Assembly (NCBI GenBank): GCA_031286225.1
Contig: JAITUQ010000039.1
Coordinates: 1 to 64,000 of the forward strand
Length of the DNA stretch: 64,000 bases
Direction of reading: 5' to 3'
Source of the DNA: Candidatus Methanorudis spinitermitis
GTDB taxonomy: Archaea > Methanobacteriota > Methanobacteria > Methanobacteriales > Methanobacteriaceae
This document shows, one piece after another, positions 9,113 to 18,301 of the stretch. Within the stretch, counting starts at the first letter, position 1. The number at the start of each line of letters is the position of its first letter. Both the position numbers and the translations under genes were made by a program. The notes beneath the pieces were generated by a model. That model was not told the DNA's origin and searched no databases. It worked only from the letters and a program-made list of their open reading frames with translations.

Positions 9113-9174
9113 ATTATAATGTTTTTTTGATTTATAAAAAAACATCTATTAATCGATAATTATAGGAAATTAAC

Positions 9175-11556
9175 ATGAACAATTTTAATAAAAAAGCTGA
9201 TAAGTTTGAAACTAAATCAACTTTTAATAAATCTATTTTAAAGAGTTTTTTGCTTTTAACACTTCTTGGAATAGTGTTTTTTACACTAATTTCTGGAGTT
9301 AATGCAAAAACATTTTATGAAGGTGTATCTTCAAATGATATTCAAAATTTTATAAATGATAATAATGAAGGCAATACAATTATTTTTAGTGCAGGAACCT
9401 ACAATAACCTTCAAAATTTGAATATTACAAGAAGTGTTAATATAACATCTAATGGTCAAGTTAATATAAAAGGTAATGGGGGCATCCTTTTTAATATAAC
9501 TGCAAATGATGTTAATATTACTAAACTGAATATTAGTGGATATCAAACAGCTATTAAATCAAATAATAGTAAAATATCAATAATTGGAAATAGTATATCT
9601 ACAAGCGATATTAGTATTAATTGTACTGGTTCTAATTCAATAGATATTTTAATTGAAAATAATACCATAATTTCTTCCATAAGCAATTCAAACTATGGTG
9701 CTATTTATGTGAGTGCCTCTACTGGTTCAATTGTTAGTGCTTCTGTGAAAAATAATAATATCATCGCTAAGGGTGTAGATAATTCTAATGGCGTATATTT
9801 TTGGACTTATAGTTGTAATAATACATTGAATTTTGAAAACAACATTATTATAGGAACAACAGGGAAAGGTGTTTATCTCTATATACACCATAGCAAGAAC
9901 AATATAACTTTCACCAAAAACCATATCATGGGGAACGGAACAGTTGAAGGTGATGGTATTTTAGGTTATGCACATGACAGTAACAACAATTTAACCTTTA
10001 CTGACAATAATATATCAGGAAAAAGATATGGTGTTTTTCTATATGTATTAACTAGTTCCAACAATATAACTTTCACTAATAATAAGATTGTAGGTGAATG
10101 GAGAGCTGTGAAAATTGATGCATTCAGTGGCAACAACACTATAACATTTATTAACAATAACATTATAGGGTATGAAGATGGTTTTGAGATGCCTGCAGCC
10201 TCCAGTACTAACAATATAACTCTCATTAATAACAATATCACAGGATATCTCTCAGGTGTTTGTTTTGATGCACCTAGTAGTAACAATACTTTAACTTTCA
10301 TTGGTAATAATCTCAAAGGAACATTAAACCCTGGTCTTGATATCTATGTACCTGTTAGTAACAACAATATAATCTTAATTAACAACAATATTACTGGTGA
10401 AAACGCTGTTGCTCTTAATTTAGAGATATACAGTAGTAGCAAAAATATTTTAACAGTTTTTAACAATAATATCACTGGAATGAAATGGGGAGGTATTTAT
10501 TTAGATGCATCCAACAGTAACAACGCTGTTTTAAGCTTTGTTGGGAATAATATTACTGGTAATGGTAATAGTTATGCTATGCGTATTGATTTTTGGGGTG
10601 AATTTAGTGGTTTGTCTATATTGAATAATACCTTTAACAGTAATGGGATTGGTTTGCATTTTCGTCTTTATGGTGTTGTTTTAAGTAATGTTAATATTAC
10701 AGGTAATACTATACTCGCGACTAGTACTGGCATTTATTTTCATGAAAATAACCCTAGTTCTGTTGCTTTAACTGTTAATTATAATCGTATTATAGCTCCT
10801 GTTGGCTTAAATTTCATAGCTACTACTGATAATGGTTGTAATTTTGATTATAATTGGTGGGGAATTAACGATATTAGTGATAAAGTTGTTGGTTTTCATA
10901 CTAATAATCATTATATTTTGAATATTATTAATCTTACTAGTTTGGAGAATGTATTTGTTGGAGATAAAGTGAATTTTGCTTTATTGGTATTAAATACTAC
11001 TTTAACTAATATTGGTGTTGAAAACTTACCTTATTTTGATATTAATGGAACATTTAATGGTATTGATTATAATACTAATCGCGATAGTCTTTTTGTCCAT
11101 GAATTCATTATTTTAAATGAAGGTTTACAGTTTTTAAACGCTTCTTTAGATGAACAATATGTAGATTTATCTTTTAATGCATCTTTTGCTGACATTGAAG
11201 AACCTGATAATGGTACTGATATTGGAGATTCTGGTAATGGTACTGATATTGAAGATCTTGATAATGGTACTGATATTGGAGATTCTGGTAATGATGTTGA
11301 AATTGAAGATCCAAGTAATGGTACTTATAATGATTATTCTAGCAATAATCCTGATGGAGAAGAATTAGTTTTTGATAAAAAAGATAATGAAGATAATAAA
11401 GACACTATTAAATATAAAAATACAGATAAAAATACCAACAATCCTAAAAATACTTTTAAAATGTCTGTTGGCATGAAATCTACAGGTATTAACATAGTCA
11501 TACTTTTAATATTAGCTATTTTATCTTTAATAACGTATAGAAGAAATAATAAATAA
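9175..11556 (+). CDS. Adhesin-like surface protein, beta-helix type
   Basis: This large secreted protein has 793 residues. Seen: a positively charged N-terminus and hydrophobic signal segment (about residues 25-44, ending SGVNA), then a right-handed parallel beta-helix from about 55 to 570 built of repeats ending in NNITFTNN-x-I-x-G. A CARDB-like or fibronectin-like region follows at about 580-670. Five 9-residue acidic repeats (NGTDIGDSG type, residues 678-722) precede a charged linker and a C-terminal MKSTGIN-transmembrane-YRRNNK tail. Known: such proteins are abundant on Methanobrevibacter and bind host or microbial partners. Many NxT/NxS sites suggest N-glycosylation. AGGA lies 8 nt before the ATG. 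The promoter is the triple 125-bp repeat. Its tail is shared with the next surface gene. The ligand is unknown. Confidence 0.8.
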   Translation: MNNFNKKADKFETKSTFNKSILKSFLLLTLLGIVFFTLISGVNAKTFYEGVSSNDIQNFINDNNEGNTIIFSAGTYNNLQNLNITRSVNITSNGQVNIKGNGGILFNITANDVNITKLNISGYQTAIKSNNSKISIIGNSISTSDISINCTGSNSIDILIENNTIISSISNSNYGAIYVSASTGSIVSASVKNNNIIAKGVDNSNGVYFWTYSCNNTLNFENNIIIGTTGKGVYLYIHHSKNNITFTKNHIMGNGTVEGDGILGYAHDSNNNLTFTDNNISGKRYGVFLYVLTSSNNITFTNNKIVGEWRAVKIDAFSGNNTITFINNNIIGYEDGFEMPAASSTNNITLINNNITGYLSGVCFDAPSSNNTLTFIGNNLKGTLNPGLDIYVPVSNNNIILINNNITGENAVALNLEIYSSSKNILTVFNNNITGMKWGGIYLDASNSNNAVLSFVGNNITGNGNSYAMRIDFWGEFSGLSILNNTFNSNGIGLHFRLYGVVLSNVNITGNTILATSTGIYFHENNPSSVALTVNYNRIIAPVGLNFIATTDNGCNFDYNWWGINDISDKVVGFHTNNHYILNIINLTSLENVFVGDKVNFALLVLNTTLTNIGVENLPYFDINGTFNGIDYNTNRDSLFVHEFIILNEGLQFLNASLDEQYVDLSFNASFADIEEPDNGTDIGDSGNGTDIEDLDNGTDIGDSGNDVEIEDPSNGTYNDYSSNNPDGEELVFDKKDNEDNKDTIKYKNTDKNTNNPKNTFKMSVGMKSTGINIVILLILAILSLITYRRNNK
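11206..11340 (+). repeat. 27-bp coding tandem repeat (9-residue units)
   Basis: Five in-frame 27-bp units encode DNGTDIGDS-type 9-mers in the stalk of the surface protein; the last two have diverged. Repeat-number changes here would alter stalk length without a frameshift. Confidence 0.8.
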
Positions 11557-11666
11557 AACAAGCTTTTTTTTTAAATAGCTTATTTATATTTTTAAATAAA
11601 ATTTTTTTTTAAGTATTTTATTTTATAAAAAATATGTTTTAATAAATAAATTATAGGATATTAAAT

Positions 11667-11804
11667 ATGAAAAATTTTAATAAGAAAGATGATATGTTAG
11701 AAACTAAATTAACTCTTAATAAATCTGTTTTAAAGAGTTATTTTACTTTTAATGATAAACACATACTTTTTTTCATTTTAAGGAGGTGGAAAAATTATAT
11801 TTGA
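11667..11804 (+). pseudogene. Orphan N-terminal fragment of an adhesin-like gene
   Basis: A 45-codon frame starting MKNFNKKDDMLETKLTLNKS matches the N-terminus of the upstream surface protein (MNNFNKKADKFETKSTFNKS) for about 25 residues, then diverges and ends at TGA 11802-11804. The upstream bases ATTATAGGA-TATTAA are also shared with that gene's ribosome site. It is best read as the 5' remnant of a lost paralogue. It might instead act as a leader frame, because its end overlaps the start of the next gene and contains that gene's AGGAGGTG. Confidence 0.65.
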
Positions 11805-13920
11805 AGAAAAACACAAAAAACCATTAATTCATTTTTTAATGGTACTAAGTTTTTTATTCATAGTTTGTAGTTTACAAACACCTTATGCAGCTAACCAAAC
11901 AATTGATAATACAACTGTTGGTGGAATAGCACAAGGTATAAACAATACAGGGATTGGAGAAATCTTATTTTTACAACCTGGAATATACAATAAAGCAGGT
12001 GATATTGGAATAATGATAAATAAAAGTATAACAATACAAGGTAATGGCTCAACAGACACAGTAATTATAGATGGGCAAAAATTAAAGAGAATATTCGAAA
12101 TAAGGAATAATAATATAAAATTTATAAACATAACATTTATAAATGGAAATAATACTAATGGTGGTGCTATCTACAATAATAATAAATATGCAAATATAAC
12201 ATTCATAAATTGTAAATTCATTAATAATACAGCTACTAGTTCTGGTGGAGCTATTTCCAATAGTAATGGTTATAATTTCGTACTGATAAACTGTACTTTC
12301 ACAAACAACAAAGCAACTTATGATGGTGGTGCTATCTATGAGTATGGATCTAATATTACATTAATAGATTGTATTTTCACAAACAACACAGCCGAAGAAT
12401 ATGGTGGTGCTATCTTTATTGGTGGGGGGTTTAATTTCACTATAATAAACAGCAACTTCACTAATAACACAGCTCAATGGGGTGGTGCTATTTTTGGTTG
12501 GCTTGAAAATGATGTTAAAATAATAAACAGTACTTTCACTAATAACACAGCCAAAGATGTTGGTGCTGCTGGTGGTGCTATCTACTTTGAAGGTAATAAT
12601 TATCTTATAGTAAATAGTACTTTCACAAACAACGTTGCCACCTTTGGGTATGGTGGTGCTCTAATTAATCATGGAGCCAATAATTCAATTATAAACTGTA
12701 CTTTCACAAACAACAGAGCATACTATAGCGGGGGTGCTATATATGTATATAATAAGTCTTATGTTGGCACTGAATCTTATAGTTTTAAAATAATGAATTC
12801 TAATTTCACTAATAACACAGCCCAATTTGGTGGTGCTATCTACAATCAGTGTAATTCTTCCACAATAATAAATAGTAAGTTCAGTAATAACAATGCATCA
12901 AATCGTGGTGGTGCAATCTATAATATTGGTAATCTTAGTGTAACTAATTCTAATTTCGAAAATAACCTGGCATCATATTATGGTGGGGCTATTTATAATA
13001 ATGGATTTATGGGTGTTTTTAACAATACTATGAAAGGTAATTTTGCAGATTTAGGGCAGATGATCTATAATAATGGTAATATGGGCATTTTAAACCTGAC
13101 TTACTTAAAAAATAGTACTATAAAAGTTGTAAAAGGTCAGATTGTTACTTTATATGCTACTTTAACTGATGATATGGGTAATACTGTAACAGGTCAAAGT
13201 ATAAGTTTCATGGTTAATGGAACTAGTATTGGATCTGCAAATTCTGTTGAAGGATATGCTAGTATAAATTATACTGTACCTGATTTTGAAGATTTACTTC
13301 CTGTTTCTGGTGATTATGCTGGTCATACAAATTATCAAATAATTCTATTAAATGGCCAATTAAGAGCCGCAATAGAAACTAACTCAACAATAAACACTCC
13401 AAATAATGTTAAAGTCGGTCAAAAAATTAATATAACAGGTACTGCAACTGATAAAAATGGAAATCCAATAGCTAACACCATCATCACCGTCACAGTAAAT
13501 GGTAAAACGTATACCGTAACTACTGATGGTAATGGGAACTGGATTTTATCTTACACACCAACTCAAGCTGGAAACATTATTGTTTCAGTTCAATGGGATG
13601 GAAATGACAGTTACTTTGGATTTATCAATAGTACATCATTTGATGTTACTGGAAATGATTCTAATTCAACTGATGAAAATAAAACTAATAATACAGATAA
13701 TAATACGGATAATCCTATTAATGATTCTGATGATGAAGAGTTAGACCATGATAAAAATGGTATTGGCGATAATAATAAAGATAAAGGTGTAGATAATAAT
13801 CTCAGTAAACCTAATCTTTTAAATGTTCATACTAGTATGAAATCTACTGGTATTAACATAGCTATACTCTTAGTATTAGCTATTTTAACTTTAGTAGCAT
13901 ATAGAAGAAATAGTAAATAA
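11794..13920 (+). CDS. Adhesin-like surface protein with FTNNTA/GGAIY repeats and Ig-like domains
   Basis: This is a secreted beta-helix protein. Seen: a signal segment (about 20 hydrophobic residues ending TPYAA), then about 12 repeats of the type NSTFTNNTA-x-x-x-GGAIY forming a polymorphic beta-helix (to about residue 410). Two beta-sandwich regions follow: an Ig-like unit around NMGILNLTYLKN to residue 520 and a bacterial Ig-like unit (NVKVGQKINITGTATDKNG). The end is an Asn/Asp-rich linker and an MKSTGIN-transmembrane-YRRNSK tail. Start: the first ATG is 11839, but a strong AGGAGGTG at 11781-11788 lies 7 nt (from GGAGG) before an in-frame ATT at 11794, which adds a basic n-region (EEKHKK) to the signal peptide, so ATT is preferred. 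It follows an orphan adhesin fragment, suggesting recombination between surface genes. Confidence 0.78.
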   Translation: MIFEEKHKKPLIHFLMVLSFLFIVCSLQTPYAANQTIDNTTVGGIAQGINNTGIGEILFLQPGIYNKAGDIGIMINKSITIQGNGSTDTVIIDGQKLKRIFEIRNNNIKFINITFINGNNTNGGAIYNNNKYANITFINCKFINNTATSSGGAISNSNGYNFVLINCTFTNNKATYDGGAIYEYGSNITLIDCIFTNNTAEEYGGAIFIGGGFNFTIINSNFTNNTAQWGGAIFGWLENDVKIINSTFTNNTAKDVGAAGGAIYFEGNNYLIVNSTFTNNVATFGYGGALINHGANNSIINCTFTNNRAYYSGGAIYVYNKSYVGTESYSFKIMNSNFTNNTAQFGGAIYNQCNSSTIINSKFSNNNASNRGGAIYNIGNLSVTNSNFENNLASYYGGAIYNNGFMGVFNNTMKGNFADLGQMIYNNGNMGILNLTYLKNSTIKVVKGQIVTLYATLTDDMGNTVTGQSISFMVNGTSIGSANSVEGYASINYTVPDFEDLLPVSGDYAGHTNYQIILLNGQLRAAIETNSTINTPNNVKVGQKINITGTATDKNGNPIANTIITVTVNGKTYTVTTDGNGNWILSYTPTQAGNIIVSVQWDGNDSYFGFINSTSFDVTGNDSNSTDENKTNNTDNNTDNPINDSDDEELDHDKNGIGDNNKDKGVDNNLSKPNLLNVHTSMKSTGINIAILLVLAILTLVAYRRNSK

Positions 13921-14232
13921 ATAAATTTTTTTCAATAGTTGATTTTTATTTTTTTAAATCAACATATTTTTCTTTTTTAAATATTTTTTTTTGACATAAT
14001 ATTTTTAATTAATAATTATAAATTATTTGTTTTAAATGTTATGAATATTTTATTTTTTTATATAATTTTTTATTTTTATTAATATCTTATTTGTTTTTTT
14101 TTAATATTAAAGAATATTTTATTATTTTTTAAGACTTCAAATCTTAGATTTTTGTTAAAATTAAAAAAATTATATAAAAAAACTAATTTGGATTGAAAAA
14201 ACAGTAAAAAAAAATTATTCATGTTTAAAAGG
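13921..14232. other. Gene-free AT-rich gap
   Basis: The gap lies between the convergent surface-protein gene and sufB. It holds an AATAGTTGATTTTT / AAAATCAACATATT-type inverted repeat near 13935-13970 that could end transcription from the surface-protein gene. No gene is seen. Confidence 0.4.
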
Positions 14233-15474
14233 TTAAATACCTTCTAAACTCATATCAATCATTTTTTTAGTTTCATTAGCTAATTCTGGAGGAAGACCTG
14301 TAATATCCATACTTAAAAATCCTCTTACAATCATAGAAGTAGCTTCATCTTCAGTTAATCCTCTTGAAGTTAAATAATAAATTTCTTCTTCAGCTATTTT
14401 TCCAACAGCTGCTTCATGAGACATTTCAAGATTAGCTGCACTTGCTTCAAGTTCTGGAACTGCATAAATCATTGAATCATCTGAAAGAACAAGTCCATGA
14501 CATTCAAGATGTCCTTTAACCCCTTGAACAGTTCCAGCTAAATGTCCTCTTGAATATATCTTTGACTCATCATGAGAAACTGCTCTTGATATAACTTCTG
14601 ATTTTGAACCTTTCCCAGATAAATAAACACGAGATCCAACATCAATAACAGAGTCTTTCTGTCCACTTTGAATACTTTGAAAAATAGCTTTTGAATTTTC
14701 ACCTTCACAATATGCTGTTGGGTATGATTGGATTGTTTTAACAGGACTTGTTAAAATATAGTTGTTGATTAATGTTCCATTATCACTAATTCTAATTCCT
14801 GTTCTTGGACGAACTTCTACTTGTTCTGCCCAATTATGAACCATTGTAAATGTTACTTTAGACCCTGGCTTAAGAAAAAATTCTGATACTCCAACGTGAA
14901 GTGCAGAGCTCACATCTTCACCTGTTGCACAACCTGTTATAACATGAAGCTCTGAATTTTCTTCAGCTATTATTATATTGTGAGAAGTTTGCATTACTGC
15001 CTCATCACCAATAAACATACATGCTTGCATAGGAAATACTTCTTTAGTCCCTGGAAGGGACCTTATGAAGTATCCACTTTTAGTACCTTCTTGAGTTTCT
15101 CTAAGTGCAGTTTGGGCTGTGTATTTATCAGCGTCTGGTGAGACTGTATTCCACATATAGTCACTTAACCAGCTATGTTTGTTTAAAGCTGATTCTAAGT
15201 TCATTAATTCAATGGATTTGGAATTTGAACTAGAGTATATATTACTTTGATCCATTTGAAGAAATGACCCTGCTCTTTCATTTTCTGTAGAATCTACTCC
15301 AACTTGTAGTAACGTACCTTTGACTTTTTGGGGAATGTCTTCTATACTTTCAACAGTTTCATGTTCTTCTTTATTTTCTTTTGTGAAATTTCCCAAGTCA
15401 ATGTCAGATCCAATAGCTGCTTTTTTATGTTCTGCTTTTTTAGCTTTTTGTAGAGCATTTCGCACATTCAACAC
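14233..15474 (-). CDS. sufB: Fe-S cluster assembly scaffold SufB (SufBD family)
   Basis: This is the scaffold of the minimal archaeal SufBC system, on which iron-sulfur clusters are built with ATP hydrolysis by SufC. Seen: a charged N-terminal region, then the SufBD beta-helix core. The C-terminal functional segment LECHGLVLSDDSMIYAVPEL aligns with the E. coli SufB Cys405 region, and MSHEA aligns with its His433-Glu434. The C-terminal helix EDEATSMIVRGFLS is typical. The length of 413 is normal for the archaeal protein. The start is a GTG (15474) inside the last codons of sufC, a 35-nt overlap, so the two genes are translationally coupled. A methanogen needs this system for Hdr, CODH and ferredoxins encoded in this window. 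Confidence 0.9.
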   Translation of the reverse strand: MLNVRNALQKAKKAEHKKAAIGSDIDLGNFTKENKEEHETVESIEDIPQKVKGTLLQVGVDSTENERAGSFLQMDQSNIYSSSNSKSIELMNLESALNKHSWLSDYMWNTVSPDADKYTAQTALRETQEGTKSGYFIRSLPGTKEVFPMQACMFIGDEAVMQTSHNIIIAEENSELHVITGCATGEDVSSALHVGVSEFFLKPGSKVTFTMVHNWAEQVEVRPRTGIRISDNGTLINNYILTSPVKTIQSYPTAYCEGENSKAIFQSIQSGQKDSVIDVGSRVYLSGKGSKSEVISRAVSHDESKIYSRGHLAGTVQGVKGHLECHGLVLSDDSMIYAVPELEASAANLEMSHEAAVGKIAEEEIYYLTSRGLTEDEATSMIVRGFLSMDITGLPPELANETKKMIDMSLEGI

Positions 15475-16207
15475 ATCCTTTGAATCCTTCTTTTCTTACA
15501 TCTGCTAATATTTCATCTGGATTTCCAGAACAAGCTATTTTTCCATCCATTAAAACATGAGCTATGTCTGCATTAACAAAATTTAAGATATAACCTAAGT
15601 GGGTAATTAGCAAACCAGATCTTTTTCTTTGTCTATGTTTTTTGTCTTTATCAAGTAATATGTTAATTTCTTCAGCTAATAATTCTACATTTTCAATATC
15701 AACACCAGAATCTGGTTCATCAAACATGGTAAAGTCTGGTTTTTGAGCAAGTAGCTGAAGTATTTCTGACCTTTTTACTTCTCCTCCTGAAAATCCAAGG
15801 TTAACATCTCTTTTTAAGAAATCATCATTAAATTTGAGTTTTTGGGCTAATTTATACATTTTTGGAGTTAATTTCTCTTCTTTAAGACTTTGCCCACTTT
15901 CTACCTTTAAAAGATCCTTCATACTCACACCACGAATAGCTGGAGGATTTTGGAAACTTACTCCAATTCCCTTTTTAACTCTTTCTGTTGTATTGAGTTC
16001 TGTTATATCTTCTCCTTTAAAGAATATGCTCCCATTTGTAACATTATATTTGGGAAATCCTAAAATACTCATAAATAGAGTGCTTTTTCCACTTCCATTT
16101 GGTCCTAAGAGAACATGAGTTTCTCCTGCTTTTATAGACAAATTAATATCTTTTAACACTTGTCTTCCACTAACTTCAACTGCTAAATCCTTTATTTCAA
16201 GTAACAA
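15440..16207 (-). CDS. sufC: Fe-S cluster assembly ATPase SufC
   Basis: This is the ABC-type cytosolic ATPase that energises SufB. Seen: Walker A GPNGSGKST (about residues 34-42), a Q-loop in GVSFQNPPAIRG, the SufC-type signature FSGGEVKRSEILQ (about 139), Walker B DFTMFDEPDSGVD and a switch histidine in LLITHLGYIL. The length of 255 is standard. The start codon is TTG at 16207, with GGTGAG 4 nt upstream. The C-terminus carries an extra CVECAKC tail of unknown use that overlaps the sufB start. It is the first gene of the sufCB pair on the minus strand. Confidence 0.92.
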   Translation of the reverse strand: MLLEIKDLAVEVSGRQVLKDINLSIKAGETHVLLGPNGSGKSTLFMSILGFPKYNVTNGSIFFKGEDITELNTTERVKKGIGVSFQNPPAIRGVSMKDLLKVESGQSLKEEKLTPKMYKLAQKLKFNDDFLKRDVNLGFSGGEVKRSEILQLLAQKPDFTMFDEPDSGVDIENVELLAEEINILLDKDKKHRQRKRSGLLITHLGYILNFVNADIAHVLMDGKIACSGNPDEILADVRKEGFKGCVECAKCSTKS

Positions 16208-16539
16208 TTACTCACCACCATTGTTTATCATTCACTTAATTATTTAAAATTTTCTATAAATTATTTTATGAAAAAATAGCTATTTAATGGAAATAAATTT
16301 TTGAGCATTTATTATAATTTTTTTATTTCACATAATCAATAATTAATTATTACTAAATTTTTTTTATAGTTGAATCAATTATTAATACTATTATATTTTA
16401 TTTTTATTTTAATGATTAATTATTAATATTGTTATAATTTTATTTATAAGTAATCTATTATTGATATTGTATAAGAGTATCTTATATTCAATATTTTCAT
16501 TTGTTATGTTTTATTTAGAATAAAAAAGCATTAATAATT
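16208..16539. repeat. AT-rich degenerate repeats between suf genes and DUF357 gene
   Basis: Copies of TTATTAATATTRTTATAATTTTATTT-like units with a period of about 50-60 bp fill 16330-16480. No gene is seen. The sufC promoter should lie in its left part. Confidence 0.4.
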
Positions 16540-16773
16540 TTAAATAAGATTATGTTTAATTTTTAAAGCATCAATTAAACCATGGCTATAGGTAATGCAT
16601 CCAAAAGAGCTTAATTCATCTCTTTTTTCAAGATAATATTCACAGTCATCTCTGTAATTTTTTGCCCTTTCAATAATTTTTTTTTCTTTATCTGAAAGAT
16701 TTAAATCTCTAATTTCTTTAAAACTATTTTCAAGCTTATCTATATCTATTAAAATTCTTTCTCTACATTCCAT
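16540..16773 (-). CDS. DUF357 family protein
   Basis: A 77-residue helical protein typical of DUF357: an N-terminal helix (ILIDIDKLENSFKEI), then KIIERAKNYRDDCEYYLEK and the signature GCITYSHGLIDALK. DUF357 is an archaeal family of unknown function, often next to CDP-alcohol phosphatidyltransferase or RNA-related genes. Here it follows the phosphatidyltransferase gene by 52 nt on the same strand, so the two probably form an operon. The ribosome site is weak. Confidence 0.8.
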   Translation of the reverse strand: MECRERILIDIDKLENSFKEIRDLNLSDKEKKIIERAKNYRDDCEYYLEKRDELSSFGCITYSHGLIDALKIKHNLI

Positions 16774-16825
16774 ACTATCATTTACTCAAAATAAATTTAT
16801 TTTTTAACTTTTTATCTTTTTTAAA

Positions 16826-17410
16826 TCATTCAGGAAATTTTTGCTTTTTAGTCCAGTTCCAAACATGAACTATTCTTTGGATTACTGTAATATAAGCTAG
16901 AAAAACTAATGTTAAAATAGCTATGCTCATATACATTTTACCAAGGTATGAGGCTATAAATGCTCCAACAATTAAAATTATCAAACGAGTTGCTCTTTCA
17001 CCGATTCCTACTGTACAAGGAATTCCTTTAGATTCAGCTATTGCTCTAACATAGCTAACAGTTATAGATGAATGAATAGCTAATACTCCTAACACCCAAG
17101 TTGTATATCCTCCTGCAAGGAGTCCTATAATAATCAGAGTATCAGAAAATCTATCAGTGGTTGAATCAAGAAAAGCACCGAATTTAGTCACTTTATTATG
17201 GTATCTAGCTATTGCACCATCAAAAACATCTAATAAACCACTTAAAAATAATAATACTCCTCCAACTATTAAACTATTCAATGCAAAAGATACAGCAGCA
17301 ATAACTGCAATTATTAAAGAAAAAATAGTTATTATATTAGGATTTATATCAAGTTCTTTAGCTATTGGGCTTAAAACTTTTTCAAGAAGTGGTCTAAATC
17401 TTTCAAACAT
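16826..17410 (-). CDS. CDP-alcohol phosphatidyltransferase, probable archaetidylinositol phosphate synthase
   Basis: An integral membrane enzyme of polar lipid synthesis. It replaces CMP of a CDP-lipid with an alcohol phosphate. Seen: the full family motif DGx2ARx8Gx3Dx3D in the stretch DVFDGAIARYHNKVTKF and the following GAFLDSTTDRFSD (about residues 61-91), with five or six hydrophobic helices and a basic C-terminus. The length of 194 matches the archaeal group that condenses CDP-archaeol with inositol 1-phosphate to give archaetidylinositol phosphate. Substrate choice is inferred from family resemblance and genome type, so other headgroups cannot be excluded. It lies first in a probable two-gene unit with the DUF357 gene. 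Confidence 0.8.
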   Translation of the reverse strand: MFERFRPLLEKVLSPIAKELDINPNIITIFSLIIAVIAAVSFALNSLIVGGVLLFLSGLLDVFDGAIARYHNKVTKFGAFLDSTTDRFSDTLIIIGLLAGGYTTWVLGVLAIHSSITVSYVRAIAESKGIPCTVGIGERATRLIILIVGAFIASYLGKMYMSIAILTLVFLAYITVIQRIVHVWNWTKKQKFPE

Positions 17411-18002
17411 AATTCTAATTATATAAACTACTATTTATATAATTATTTAGCTTTAATCTTATTATGGCGTTGTAAAATTTTATGGTGTTTAACATGAAAT
17501 TATGAGTTCATTTGTAAATTTTGAATTTTGTGAAAATGGAAGATTCTTGCAATATTCACAAATAAACTAATTTAATCAATTTAATTTAAATCTCAATTTT
17601 CACTTGAAAAATCTGAAAATTCAATTTACACCAGAAAAATTTACATAGTCCTTATATAATCATTTAATATATAGAACAATTTTAGTATTATAATATTTTA
17701 AAAAACTTGATTTTATCTTTTGATAGTCTTTTTTTATTATTTTTTATCTTTGAATTGAGGAATATTATGACTTATATTAAGCCGTAGAGAAATTTTATGA
17801 ATAGTGAGTTTTAAATACTAATTATAACAAATATTTTCATAATTGTTAGTAATAAGCAAACTAAGATAAAGCACATAATGTTTTTATTTTTAATTTTACT
17901 GTTTTTGTAGTAAACATTAATTATTATTTCATTTAGTATATTAATAATATTATTAAGTTGATTAACAACTCCATTTTACTTTAAATCAGTTTGAAAATAA
18001 AA
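17411..18002. other. Gene-free intergenic region
   Basis: No coding frame is supported. It contains the divergent promoters for the lipid gene and the membrane-protein gene at 18302. A short stretch near 17560-17645 alternates TTTACAC and TTTTCAC elements. No RNA gene was recognised. Confidence 0.35.
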
Positions 18003-18117
18003 GAAAGTTCTATTTTATTCAGGAACACACTTTTAAAATAGAAATTAATTATTATAGTTAAAGGAAAGTTCTATTTTATTCAGGAACACACTTTTAAAAT
18101 AGAAATTAATTATTATA
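18003..18117. repeat. 61-bp tandem duplication of a hairpin sequence
   Basis: A unit GAAAGTTCTATTTTATTCAG...AAAATAGAAATTAATTATTATA occurs twice with a period of 61 (starts 18003 and 18064). Inside each unit TTCTATTTTA pairs with TAAAATAGAA around an identical loop containing CAGGAACACAC. Two identical hairpins in a row, next to a small minus-strand frame, look like a mobile-element end or a duplicated terminator. Confidence 0.75.
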
Positions 18118-18226
18118 ATACTTCTCCTAACTTTTGTGACATAGATAAAATATGACGTGAGAAATTTTTTCTATTTATAACTCGCTTAATCATGTTTTCA
18201 ACGATTTCTAGAGCTTTTTTCTTCAT
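18113..18226 (-). pseudogene. Small orphan frame, possible gene remnant
   Basis: A 37-codon minus-strand frame (MKKKALEIVENMIKRVINRK and then NFSRHILSMSQKLGEVL) has a balanced, non-AT-biased residue mix unlike random frames here. It is amphipathic and basic. A stop codon lies two codons upstream of the ATG. It might be the C-terminal scrap of a transposase or DNA-binding protein, or a real small protein. I do not recognise it. Confidence 0.3.
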
Positions 18227-18301
18227 CTAGTTAGAATGATAAAATGCCACATAAGTGAATGAAAGTACTATATTTGAAAAAATTAAATAGGAATTCTAAA
18301 A

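Noticed and set aside
13526-13744. Plus-strand +1 frame in the second adhesin
   Set aside because: Ile/Leu/Met-rich shadow of the repeat-rich adhesin coding sequence.
18113-18226. Definite transposase remnant
   Set aside because: The 37-residue peptide is protein-like but matches no transposase motif I can name, so it is left as an unknown remnant.
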